DNA of 64,000 nt. Origin: Chrysoperla carnea. Taxonomy: Eukaryota; Arthropoda; Insecta; Neuroptera; Chrysopidae. The stretch is taken from the NCBI RefSeq assembly GCF_905475395.1, contig NC_058339.1:8502001-8566000 (forward strand), read 5' to 3'. This document shows, piece by piece, positions 1 to 12,817 of the stretch. Both the position numbers and the translations under genes were made by a program. A model generated the notes under the pieces. The model was not told where the DNA came from. It made no database searches and saw nothing but the letters and a program-made list of their open reading frames with translations. The stretch's first letter is position 1. Every line of letters starts with the position of its first letter.

Positions 1-214
1 TTTAAACACAAAATCATTGTAAATGTCAAATTTTTGCAAATGTCAAGTTAAAAAAGACCCTTTATACGAAAATCTATAATCGTTATAGAATATGTAATGT
101 AATTGCCTATATGCATGCTATTATACATGTTATTTTTATGCATAAAATATCCAATAATAATTTAATTTGTGCTAAAAATATGAAAATAAAAATTAATGTT
201 TAATTCAAATTTGT

Positions 215-300
215 TTAAAGTTTCTGTTAGAAAATTATTATTTTCACCCCGAAAAACGAAATAAAAAATTGTAAAATTTCTTTACGTTTTTAACAGTGCC
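215..300 (+). repeat. Dispersed repeat, family 'ttattttcacc'
   Basis: A run of the form 'tttctgttagaaaattatta' followed by 'ttttcaccccgaaaaacga' recurs with moderate divergence at about 20510-20580 and 22745-22805 in the same orientation. Only these parts are clearly alike. The family is not identified; it may be a piece of a longer mobile element. Confidence 0.45.
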
Positions 301-363
301 TTGGGACATTTAATACCTTTATGAACACGCTTTTATAAGCTTGCCCTGAACAACGAAAATCTC

Positions 364-665
364 AATTTAGTTTCCACCCACTTGAGGGTGGAAAAAAGTA
401 TAATCGAAATCGGTTAGCGTGATATTGAGTTATTCGCCCATTTGTCGCGCACATACTTAATGCAAATTTAAGGCTTATATGATTTTCTCATGGATGCCAT
501 TGTCAGAACTGGGCCAAATTGAAAGGGGACCACACGGGAAACTCCAGCTTTCAAATAAAATAAGAATCATCATAATCGATTCACCCAATCAAAAGTTCTG
601 AGGTAACAAACATAAAAAAAAAATACAGTCGAATTGAGAACCTTCTGCTTTTTGAAGTCGGTTAA
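364..665 (+). repeat. Dispersed repeat with 'gaagtcggtt' end
   Basis: About 300 bp that recur in inverted orientation at 41436-41720. Shared landmarks in order are 'atattgagttattcg', 'ccattgtcagaactg', 'ccacacgggaa', 'aaaagttctgaggtaac', 'acagtcgaattgagaacc' and 'gaagtcggttaaaa'. The 'gaagtcggtt' end is also carried by the foldback element at 41754-42080 and by a fragment near 22410-22475, so one mobile family probably seeded all four. I recall similar sequence as a common arthropod repeat, but cannot name the family. Confidence 0.6.
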
Positions 666-1235
666 AAATAGAAGTTAGAAGCATTAAAATCGCAAATGTT
701 TGCCAAAATCAGTGATTCTAAACCTATGGTCTGCGGACCACGAGTGGTCCGCTAGAGTTTCGAGGCAAAACCTAGATAACTTTATTTCTATTGAATTTAA
801 AAAAATTTTCATTCTAGCAAAAATATAATTCCAAGAATCGTTTTGAAAATTAATGGTTTATCATATTATTCAAAAAAAGAATCATTGTCCGTGTTGCCAA
901 CTGAGTGGTTTTATCACTAAAACTAGTAATTTTACCTTCCCTTTTTAGTGTCCAAATAATTGATTATTGTAATCCCATTTATACTAATTTTTGAAAGTTC
1001 AATTTTCAATTACAAAAGATTGATCCAGTGTCTTTAATCAAATATTGCTAGTTAATTTTGGCAAACTTCCCAATTTCTGATTGAAATTTTGCATACATAT
1101 GTGTACAGGGGGGTGGCAATGAATTTTTATGGTTAGCATCACCGATCAAGATTTTCACATAGGTTTCACCATAATTGATATACAAACTTTTTTATTTTAA
1201 ATTAAAACTTTTAAATTAACAGAAATGAAAACAAT

Positions 1236-1810
1236 CAATTGACTGAGTTAATTGTTGAAATACCCCATAAAAACAGTGTTGAATGTCAGTGCTTGTATTA
1301 TTTTTATACTCTGTATATATTAAATATATATCAAGGTATACTAAGTTTAGACCCAAATTTGTAACGCTCGAAAATATTGATGTTACGAACAAAATTTTGG
1401 TATAGGTGTTCATAAAATCCCATAAGTATTCTATATCCGTTATCTGTCTGTCTGTGGACACGATAACTCAAAAACGCAGAGATATCAAGTTGAAATTTTT
1501 ATATCTTACTCATCTTCCTTTTACTTACTCATCTTACTTTTATATCTTCCTATCTTTTATAGAAAACTATAAAAGATAGGAAGTTGAAATTTGCTTCAGG
1601 TAGCTTCAACTAGTGGCCTTGTAAAACATTCTCGAAAAACGAAAAAAACAAATTCTATAAAATACTTTCGAAAATTTTTGAAAACTCAAATCGGTCGCCG
1701 TAATTGTGCCGACAAGAAAATATGTTCTTGTTTTTTAAACTATTTTAATTTATAAAAAATAACCCAACAATTTCTATCCAAGGTGTTTCAACAATTAACT
1801 CAGTCAATTG
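1236..1810. mobile_element. MITE-like element with ~29 bp inverted termini
   Basis: The left end, 'caattgactgagttaattg' continuing to 1264, is the inverse complement of the right end at 1782-1810, with one or two mismatches. The interior (about 1306-1500) matches the interiors of the copies at 17343-17925 and 20645-21212, including a 'tctgtctgtctgt' run, 'cacgataactcaaaaacg' and 'gagatatcaag'. The long copies have only the right terminus, so this locus may instead be two partial copies abutting in opposite orientation. There is no transposase. Confidence 0.5.
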
Positions 1811-2179
1811 TTATTTTATAAGTTAAAAAAAAAAAAAAGGATATTTTAAGGGTAAAATGACGACCAATTTTCACCGAAAATTTGTTTCCCCCATTTTGTG
1901 AAATCTTCATGCTCAGAAACGAATTTTTAAGCAAAAAAAAAAAGTGTTTTCCCGAAAATTGACCATTTTAACTCCTTCAATATTACCGGACAGATTAAAT
2001 ATAAAATTAGAATCAATAGACAGGCTCACTACTTGAAGCTACCCACTTTCTCTATCTTTGATAATTTTCTCAAACTCTGTATCTTTGATAATTTTTGAGA
2101 AAATGGAAACTTAAGTTTTGCCCTAACATTTTTTTAATTTAAATTTTTGTTCTATTTTTTACGGTTTATAAAATTCATA

Positions 2180-2360
2180 TCCAATTAACTTATGTTGCTC
2201 ATTTACGAGCTCAAACTCACTCTTTACGTCCTGAGAACGCTATATAAATTTTAGCTCGATATCTCTTTTCGTTTTTAAGTAATCGTCTTTCCAGACAGGC
2301 GGGCGAACAAAAATGGCTTAATTACGTGATTTCATGAACACCTTTTCCAAAATTTTATTT
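2180..2360 (-). repeat. Fragment of the 1.2/17.3/20.6 kb repeat family
   Basis: Read on the minus strand this fragment shows 'gagatatcgagctaaaattt' and then 'gacgtaaagagtgag' and 'tcgtaaatgagcaacata', the same order of landmarks as at 17530-17615 and 20800-20875. It is a partial, inverted copy. Confidence 0.5.
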
Positions 2361-3122
2361 ATAACATCATAACTTCTAAGCGTTAAAAACTTGGGGTAAA
2401 AAATTTTCCCAACATACAGTAACACTCAAAGGAAAATTAAGTCAACTAATTGTCAGAAAAAGGATCCTTGAAAAGTACTATCTACTCTCACGAATTTTTA
2501 AGTACACCCAATATTATTTAACATACTTGGGATAATTTTCATTTCTTGAAAATGAAGCAATAATTTTATTGAAAAGGAAATAGTGCATACATTTTTTGGA
2601 ATATACTATCTTATCATACAAGAAAGTTCCGGGGAATTTTTTATGAGGCCGGCTTCAATGAAACATGTGACAAGGTGGAAACGAGGTTTAGATAACAGAA
2701 ACGTCAGTGTGAAGTTTGTATGGTTCGGAAATCCTACCCATAGTTGTAAATCAAAAATAGAACCAATTACAAGTCGAGTTTTTGACAATTTATTAACAAA
2801 AATAAAATGAATAAATGACAGTTCTCAAAAGGGGTGGGGCTATATATGACACTTTACAGTAAATGACATTTAGCATTATATCAATTATACACACTTAACC
2901 TTTAAAGGTAATACTTTCTACCGAAATATGCAAATTATTCACATAAAATCAATATTAACAAACTGTCAAAAATTCACCCATCAACCAATACATGCATGCT
3001 ACATCCCCCAAAAAAAAACAACCTCTCAAAAAAATTTGATGGAGGTAAAAAATAATTCCTTCCAAAAAAAAAAAAAATGAATCAACATGTTTGATCCCTC
3101 TGGTGTACAACTTTAAACTTAC

Positions 3123-3155
3123 CGCTACGAGGGCCGCCAATCTATCCTTCGTCAT
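3123..3155 (-). CDS. Syx1A: Syntaxin-1A, first coding exon only (partial gene)
   Basis: The minus strand reads ATG then MTKDRLAALVA, followed at once by a consensus donor GTAAGT (GT at 3122-3121), phase 0. MTKDRLAAL is the start of insect syntaxin-1A, the plasma-membrane t-SNARE that pairs with SNAP-25 and synaptobrevin in vesicle fusion. The vertebrate STX1 genes also have a very short first coding exon that ends just before the acidic segment, which fits this structure. The open frame that runs on to 2955 is intron sequence and should not be taken as protein. The remaining exons lie beyond the left edge. The 5' UTR probably runs up to about 3.3 kb. The call rests on 11 residues plus a well-placed donor. 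Confidence 0.72.
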
Positions 3156-3577
3156 TTTCTAAACAATAAAACTCACACACTGTGACTTTTCCCAATTTTA
3201 TAAAAATATCCCATTCAAAACTTTTGCACAGAACGGCACTAAAACTAAGAACACGGACACTACGATCATAAAAATCGATACGTTCTCAACTCAGCTTCTT
3301 CTGCACTGCCGTTATAGAAACGCGCTTGCGCCTATGACGTCAACTCGGTATACCATTCGTGTGTTAATTTCAAAATTTTAGAAATTTATTTCGTAAAAAG
3401 TAATCAGCAGAATTGTTTGTAATTATTTTTTTATAAAATAATTTAATTTTCTTTAGTCAATTAAATCATAATATTATACAATATTGAAATTTTATACTTT
3501 TAACGAATCGTGTACCGGCTTCTATATTCAGCTTGTTTAGAGAACGCCATTGTGAACCATATCGACTTTCTTAACAG
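3156..3577. promoter_or_regulatory. Divergent promoter between Syx1A and Ran
   Basis: This short interval separates the syntaxin start codon (3155, minus) from the inferred noncoding first exon of Ran (ending 3577, plus). Around 3260-3360 it is visibly richer in CpG and G+C than its surroundings and carries 'atcgata' (similar to the insect DRE core) and a CRE-like 'tgacgtca'. No clear TATA box is seen. The motif assignments are by eye. Confidence 0.5.
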
Positions 3578-3954
3578 GTAAGAGAAATCGTTTAATTTCC
3601 TATCCATCGCATAATATTGTGGCTTAAAATTCACATAATTTGATTCCTACAAATTCGGTAATAAATTGCATGTTGAATTTTCTATCAACAATAATTAGTT
3701 TTTGTATAATATTAAAATTAAGTTTGACGGTTTGTCTCAAAATCCTATGATACGATATTAGAGCGCCATTTCGATATATAAATTTAAGATTAAAAAACGT
3801 GTGTTTCAATTTTTCCACACAAAGCAATCGTTGATCCAAAATTTATTAAAAATTGTAATCATTTTTTGTCGAAATTATCAGCTTGACCTTCAAATACAAG
3901 TCAACGGTTTTTTTCTAGAACATTTTTTTTTTTTGCAGTAGTGAAATAACATAA

Positions 3955-6497
<2,543 letters not shown>

Positions 6498-7751
6498 GTT
6501 AATTATTTGGTATATTTACATATTTAAAATCAAAAACAATAATTTGTGTTTGTTTAAAAATTACAACACAAATCCATTTAAAAAATATGAAAACAAACAA
6601 AAAAAAAAGTTTAGGTTCAATATGCATTTTTGTAATTTTAGATAGAACTTTTTTTTATTTTTAATTACAAAGCAGTGTAAGCTTATTGTTACATTATAAC
6701 TTTAAACTAAAGCTTTAGTAATATTTAAATTTGTATTAAGAGCTAGTAAATTTTAAGCCGTATACAATTTCAAAAGTTCATTTATTTAAAAATGTTTTAA
6801 TAAATAACAGTTATTGTTAAAAGTTTAAGAGGTAAAACTTATGTAGATTGTTGTTTTTTTTTGTAGTTGTTGCGCTAATATCGAAGGAACAGTATGAGAA
6901 GGAGTGTAATACAAAATTTAATAATTTTTTGTTTAAAGTTTTTCTTAAGTCTACGTTATTCTTTGAAAAACGTAATTTTTTTTGTTCAATTTTGATTTAA
7001 TTGTTAATATTAAAGTTTTTGCTAGTTTAAATAAGTTATTTCAAATGCGTTAAGATTTTTTATTACTTTCAATATTTGACATAAATCGAAATTTTTTATA
7101 TTTTCCAAAATAAATATCAAAAAAATGTCGGTTTATTCATAAATCTACATAGGTGTTACATCTTAAGTTTTCGTACGAAAATATTTCGTAAAACATAGTG
7201 GCCAACGACTGTAAAATGAAACTGATTTTTTTTCCTGGAGAAAAACATTTTTGAGCACTTTATTGGAATGCATTAAAAAAATAAACATTTTTAATTTTAA
7301 AAAAAGAGTTTGTTTAGGTCTTATTCCCTTTACAATTCATCATCAACAATTCAAGGTGATCTTAAAGGTTTAATTTCTCTGATTTGTTCCCATACAATTT
7401 CATCTTTTATTGATAAATTTGTGCTCACCTTGAAAAATTCAAGTAGTCCACTGATTTTCTTCAATTAGAAACAAAAAAATCAACTAGCCGCGAAATAATT
7501 ACAGTAAAATAAGACCGTACACGAAAATTAAATGTAGTCTAACATCGCACGGGGAATGCCATCTTCAATATTAACTCCTAAGGGCCCGCGAACCAAACGT
7601 CAAAAGTTTTGACAATAATCGAAATAAGATCTTTTTAAGTAGATTCTGCTACTACGATAAAAAAGGGCCTCGACTTTTGATCAATTAGAAGCTGTTCGCA
7701 AAGTATCGATTAGGAGAAAATAGGTTTTATTAAGAATTTTCTGTCTGTGTA

Positions 7752-7900
7752 TTTTTGAATCATAACAATTTTTATTGTCAGCCGTCTTGAGAGAAGTTTC
7801 AATTTTTTACTTACAAGATATTTGAAGGCGTCGTGAGTTTTTTTGAATCGTAACAATTTGATATTGTCCGCCGTCTTTATAGAAGTTTCATTTTCTTTTT
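7752..7900. repeat. Two-copy tandem duplication, period ~90 bp
   Basis: Two tandem units share 'ttttgaatc.taacaatttg', an attgtc.gccgtctt block and 'agaagtttca'; the second starts about 90 bp after the first. Only two copies are seen. The unit has no coding content. Confidence 0.55.
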
Positions 7901-8779
7901 GGCTTCTCTTAAAAGAATACCGGACCCATTAAGATATTTTTAAAAGAGACTTCCATTACAACGATACAAAGTGCGTATTAATTCTAATCAAAAATATCTA
8001 AAGCTCAATTAAAAAAGTGTATAATACCTCTTTTATTGTCTTTGCATTTGAGAAGATTACTCAATTTTTTTTCCTCAATAATAATTACGCAAATTCTTCA
8101 ATTTAAAAATTCGATTTCCAAGGAAATTTAATTTTATTTGTATGTAATCAGCTAATTATGTATACGGTTTGATTTAGAACAAAATTAAAAAATTTTTATT
8201 TTTATTCTATTTATTTAAAAAGTCAATTACTTCAAAAAAAAGCCAACAAAATTGTATCCCTTTAGTTTGAGAGTGTTAAATGTGTGGTTTTCCCACAATT
8301 GGTTGAGATTGAATGAAAGTTTGTGATCCTAAAAAGATTTGGATCAAGTTTATTTCCAAGGTAGTTAACTATTTTTATATTGTACAGCTTTGTTGTATGA
8401 GCCTTGTAATTTTTGTAATAAGTGACCAAAAAAAAAAAACAAAATGTTTCCTTACGATTTATATTTTGTGGTTTTTTTAACTTTTACCTTTGTATTCTTT
8501 AAATAAATTGAAATTAAATTTTTTTTCATAAAGTCTGATTTTTAATAAAAAGTAAACTCAATTCTAAGTTATTTTAGTCAACATGGCCATTCTTTTCTTG
8601 TAAAAGTGAAGAATTTTAATAAAATTATTTTTAAAAAAAGTTTTCAATCCTTATTTATACACCTCATTTGTTGTTAAATTATACGGTGGATAGTAGTAGA
8701 CGAAAAGTACGAAGACTATGCGGCATAAAAGAGAATTTTCAAAATAGGTGAACTTTGTCCGCGCAAATGCATAAAAATT

Positions 8780-9030
8780 ATGAATAAAGAAGGGTCAGGA
8801 TTTACCTTTTAAAATATGTCCAGAAAAATCTTGGTGATTGTTATCCAGAAGATGTAGAATCGACTTTTAGAAGTAAATTAGTTCAAATCGCTGAATTGTC
8901 AAGGCTCTGTTGACGAAAAAACGGAGTATCTGAAGGAAAATGTAAAATAAATCAAGTCCTTCGCATATATTTGCCAATGATGGTGTCCAATTGTAGTAAA
9001 GAAGAAATTATTCTACACAAGTGCAATTGA
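8780..9030 (+). pseudogene. hAT-family transposase remnant (C-terminal part)
   Basis: In one plus-strand frame, YPEDVESTFRSKLVQIAEL (from 8842) is followed, after an in-frame TGA at 8911, by QVLRIYLPMMVSNCSKEEI (from 8953), with a final stop at 9028-9030. These resemble the C-terminal dimerisation region of hAT transposases of the DUF4371/ZMYM1-like type, where the run L-R-I-Y-L ... M-V-S/T-N-C-S-x-E-R-S-F is typical. Here the usual G-E-R-S-F has become K-E-E-I-I. It is a decayed DNA transposon with no function expected. Confidence 0.6.
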
Positions 9031-9439
9031 CAAAATTTTAAAAACTCCCGACAAATGCGATATATTCCTTGTAAACCAATTTTTGGAAACTTACGTTACG
9101 TTTCAGGGTTACAATGCCACTGAAAAACGTACAGATAAACTCTTTAAACTTATAACACTCTTAAATTAATATCAAAGTGATGGTCAAGGACATCAGATGT
9201 GATGGAAAATATACTTAGAGAGCCATCATCGTTTGGGACAAATTTTTGGAAATATTTAAATTGAAATATTGGAGTTGACTTTCTTCTTTTGAATTACCTA
9301 ACTAGTTAACCATTTCACTTTTCGAAATGACTTGAGCCAGGTTTATTTGACCATTCATTTCCATAGTAATGTTAAAATTATGTCATGCCCTTTCCAAACT
9401 GAATCGATTTTGAAGATCATCGCCAATTTTTTAGTTTTT

Positions 9440-9610
9440 TCGGATACGGAATCCTAAGCTCGCACTTGAAACATAACTAAGAACACTCTCCGTTAAATTA
9501 CCTTTCAAATGAAACCAAAAATTTAAGTCGGTTCATCCGTTTAGGCGCTACAATGCCACAGAAAGACACACACACATAGCGGTCAAACTTATAACACCCC
9601 TTTTTTAGTT
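9440..9610 (+). repeat. Repeat tail with 'cggttcatccg' motif
   Basis: The stretch with 'aagtcggttcatccgttta', 'ctacaatgccacagaaag', an acacaca run and 'ggtcaaacttataacaccc' looks like the 3' end of a non-LTR element. A shorter relative lies at 9097-9170 and an inverted relative at about 22915-23050, where the inverse complement 'tttgaccgctatgtgtgtgt' appears. Family not named. Confidence 0.5.
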
Positions 9611-9724
9611 CGTGGATTAAAAATGAAACTAATCAAAAATAGAATCTGTACAAGTATGAGGTAGGAAGGATCGTCTTATTCGGAGCACTGAAATTTACAT
9701 TGTTCATGATTGTGTGTTGGTTTC

Positions 9725-9775
9725 TATGGTAACTCACTGAAATAAAACTCATGCACGAAGCGAATAAAACGAACG
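9725..9775 (+). repeat. Short dispersed motif 'ctgaaataaaactcat'
   Basis: The motif 'ctgaaataaaactcat' with similar flanks occurs at 9735-9775, inverted at about 38098-38140, and at 43995-44040. The preceding 'actatg.....' block is partly shared. It is probably the terminus of a mobile element otherwise unrecognised here. Confidence 0.4.
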
Positions 9776-9924
9776 TTATCATAGTTTATTGAAGTAAGAA
9801 TAACATTTTCATTTTACATGTGAAATTCTTTACCACAAGACAAATGATTAGAAAAAAAATGTACAAATATTTAAGAGCTAAAGACATATCATACTTAAAT
9901 TAAGAAAAATTAACAAATGCATTT

Positions 9925-12542
9925 TTAAGATTTTTCAGCTTTCTTTTCACGAGCTTTCTTTCCTTCGGTAAGTGCTAATCGATCTTTCTCTGTTAATGAA
10001 GATAAAACGTTCGTGATTACGCCAGTACCTAATGTTAATGCACCATCACGTAGAGTAAATCTTTGTCCTTTTTCAATTACCATTGGTCTAAATAATTTCA
10101 AAACGAGCCTGAAAAAAATACATTTTATTAATAAACAATCAATCTGCGCAAAAATTACCTCTTATCGGAACAAAAATTGCTTATATCCTAAAATTAAATC
10201 TCATATTTTTATGGAAAAACTTGTTAACAAATGTTTTCCGGGTATTTCAAAAGTCAAAAAGGTCTCCTAAATTCAATCAATCGTACAAGAACAATTATAA
10301 CACTTACTTAGAATCTTCTCCTGGCATAACCATTTCTTTATCTGGAATACTAACTTGGACTGCACAATCCCAAGTTCTTGAAAACATTTGTAACTGAATA
10401 AAAGATGTGAACGGTTTACTTCGGCCACCTTCTTCTTTACTAAGAATATAAACTTGGGCTTCAACATTATCATGAGCTTTAACTGAACCTGGTTTACACA
10501 TAACCATTCCTCTTTTGATTTCATCTCGTTTAATACCACGAATTAAAGCTCCAAGTTGATCACCAGCTTGAGCTTCTTCCAAAATCTGATGGAACATTTC
10601 AACACCAGTTACTGTACTTTTTAATACTTTATTGTGACCCACAAATTCACAATCAGCTCCTTTTTTAAGTATACCACGTTCCAAACGTCCAGTTACGACT
10701 GTTCCACGTCCCGGTATGGAATAAACATTTTCTACAGGTAATAAAAATGGTTTATCTAAATCTCGTACTGGCGTGGGAATGTGTTTATCGACTTCCGCTA
10801 ATAATTTCATGATTGCATCGGCTCCGATTTCGGGATTTTTACCCTCTAATGCAGATAATGCTGAACCTTTAATAATTGGTACATTTTCACCATCATAACC
10901 CATTTCAGTCATTAATTCACGAATCTCCATTTCTACTAGTTCTACCATTTCAGCGTCAGCTGCATCAACTTTGTTAATAAAAACTACGATATGTGTAACA
11001 CCAATTTGTTTCGCTAATAACAAATGTTCTCGGGTTTGAGGCATAGCTCCATCAGTTGCAGCCACAACTAAAATAGCTCCATCCATTTGAGCTGTACCGG
11101 TTATCATGTTCTACAAAAAAAAAAAAATAATTAAAATTTAACTAAAATGTGGAAGCGAGCATGTAATGAGCTAGAATTTTTATTTTGTTTCTTTTTAAAA
11201 CAAAGCTTTTTTTAATTACCCGACTACTCGACGCAAAGGAGTGGTAATGTGTTTATCAATCTCTATGTGTATGTGTGTTCCTTTAAAGACGAGAAAAAAA
11301 TTATATATTCAAATTGATCGAAAATTTTACGCCCGGTTACGCAGGCGTTCCGAAGTTCTTATATCACTTCCAAGGACCTCCTGTTCGCAAAGTTGTTGCG
11401 GCTATCACAGGACACTGGCTGGGCGGCAAGCATGCTGAACGCTTAGGCCTGGCAGTGTATCAAGACTACTGCAAGAGCTGTCACAGTGGTGACGAGGAGG
11501 AGACAATGTCTCATCTTCTCTGTCATTGCCCAGTCATTGTCATGAGGAGATGGACTTACTTGAGCCAGCCTCTCTTTGACGACCTCTCCGACCTAAAATC
11601 ACTCGACGTCAAAGCCCTCCTGCTGTTCTTAAACAGCTCTAAATGGTTCATGGAGTAGTGGCCGGGGATGGCCCAACCCATTTACGGTATCACAATGGAC
11701 CTTATGTCTAAGTGTGTTCCACCCCAGGACAGCCACTCTAACCTAACCTAAATAAAGCTTTTTTTAATTACCCGACTACACGACGCAAAGGAGTGGTAAT
11801 GTGTTTATCAATTTATATATGTATGTGTGTTCCTTTAAAGGCGAGAAAAAATTTATATATTCAAATTGATCGAAAATTTTACACCCGCTAACTCTGGACT
11901 GACTTAATTTTTCTCTAAAATGTATAGTTTTTGAGTAAATTATGGAAGAGTAGGACTAAAATTTTGCGATATTTGAGCTTAGGTCGTGACAGTATTAGTT
12001 AAAATATCTAAAACCGGAAATAAACCTTCCTTACCTTTATATAATCAGCATGCCCAGGACAATCTGTATGCCCGTAATGTCTATTCTCCGTTTGATACTC
12101 TATATGTGCAACGTTAATGGTAATACCTCGAGCTTTTTCTTCAGGTGCATTATCAATTTCAGCATAACCTTTTGCTTCGGCCATTTCTTTGTCAGCCAAA
12201 ACTTTTGTAATAGCTGCTGTGAGTGTCGTTTTTCCATGATCAACATGTCCAATTGTACCCACATTACAATGAGGTTTATTTCGTTGGAATACTTTTTTCT
12301 CAGCATAGAAACGCACAGATGAAACAGCAGGTAATAATGATTGAAGTACTTGTACCTTTTTCTGATGTCGAATAATATCACGGGAGAATAATAATTGTTT
12401 CAAAGTATGCCTAAAAACTAAATTCAATTTTTCAATATTACAGTTCTAACCTTATTTTTTTTTCTAGAATTATTCATCTAATTACATAATTGATATGGTT
12501 ACCTGGATACAAAACTCCTCGAGCAGAAATTAACGTAGACAT
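9925..12542 (-). CDS. mEFTu1: Elongation factor Tu, mitochondrial (nuclear gene)
   Basis: Four coding exons on the minus strand, 12542-12503, 12417-12035, 11110-10308 and 10108-9925, give 469 aa; all joins keep the frame (phases 1, 0, 2). EF-Tu delivers aminoacyl-tRNA to the mitochondrial ribosome under GTP. The N-terminal ~55 residues, basic and low in acid, form a mitochondrial targeting sequence ([13 protein letters not shown]... through ...[10 protein letters not shown]). G motifs follow: [27 protein letters not shown] and GSAL, then domains 2 and 3 ending [11 protein letters not shown]. Exon 1 needs the acceptor at 12419/12418 (ag/ttttt); the other AG 7 nt further in would put a stop in frame. 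Intron 3 (11111-12034) carries a LINE fragment. Polyadenylation signal near 9785-9790. Confidence 0.95.
11203..11336 (+). repeat. Left copy of a ~130 bp direct repeat flanking a LINE tail
   Basis: It begins 'aaagctttttttaattaccc' and ends near 'aaaattttac'. It matches 11754-11886 with only a handful of differences. The two copies bracket the LINE fragment at 11337-11753 and look like an unusually long target-site duplication. Confidence 0.8.
11337..11753 (+). mobile_element. LINE 3' end (ORF2 C-terminus) in the mEF-Tu intron
   Basis: The plus-strand open frame ending at 11658 reads [20 protein letters not shown], then [20 protein letters not shown]. This is the RNase H-end plus zinc-knuckle-like C-x2-C...H-x4-C segment found at the C-terminus of ORF2 in I/R1/Jockey-type non-LTR retrotransposons. 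About 90 bp of 3' UTR follows and ends in a short 'aacctaaccta' tail. It is 5'-truncated, as usual for LINE insertions, and antisense to the host gene. Base composition is clearly richer in G+C than the surrounding intron, fitting a later arrival. Confidence 0.8.
11754..11886 (+). repeat. Right copy of the ~130 bp direct repeat
   Basis: Same sequence as 11203-11336 with a few substitutions and small indels (for example 'ctctatgtgt' against 'atttatatat'). See the left copy. Confidence 0.8.
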
Positions 12543-12817
12543 TATGAGGTTTTGATTTGATAAATTTATTTATTGTAAATTATTAGTAAATATAATACAA
12601 ATTTTTATTCCGGTTTAACTCCGAGAATTCGACATGAGACGGAGAATAACAGAGAGAGTACAATTATGCTATCTTTCTCTATTTTTCTACTGTTTAATAT
12701 TAATGCTTTTATAATATTACACTAGATGGAACTAGTAGTCACGTATAATAAATCTAAAGCACAGTCTATATGTATATGACTGTGATCTAAAGGCAAGTTT
12801 CAGTGCCACCGAAATAT
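12543..12817. other. Upstream region of mEF-Tu
   Basis: Presumed promoter and 5' UTR of the mitochondrial EF-Tu gene. A patch at about 12620-12660 ('gagacggagaataacagaga') is less A+T-rich than the rest. No specific motif is assigned. Confidence 0.35.

Larger units (their letters stand above)
1..3122. other. Repeat-rich DNA, probable syntaxin-1A intron 1
   Basis: No coding exon is recognisable on either strand. The stretch holds several dispersed repeats described separately (215-300, 364-665, 1236-1810, 2180-2360). Because a syntaxin-1A-like first exon with a splice donor points leftward from 3123, this DNA is inferred to be the 5' part of that gene's first intron. I looked for the expected acidic second syntaxin exon on the minus strand and did not see it, so the intron would be longer than 3.1 kb. 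The stretch around 2583-2810 is open on both strands but matches nothing I recognise. Confidence 0.5.
6498..9924. other. Intergenic gap between convergent Ran and mEF-Tu
   Basis: There is no host gene here. The stretch holds the Ran 3' UTR (to about 6.82 kb), A/T-rich DNA, a short tandem duplication (7752-7900), a hAT remnant (8780-9030), two repeat tails (about 9097-9170 and 9440-9610), a short shared motif (9725-9775) and the mEF-Tu polyadenylation signal (TTTATT on the plus strand at 9785-9790). Confidence 0.7.

Noticed and set aside
2955-3155. 66-codon minus-strand open frame as a whole protein
   Set aside because: Only its first 11 codons look like protein (syntaxin-1A start); a perfect splice donor follows and the rest is low-complexity intron read-through.
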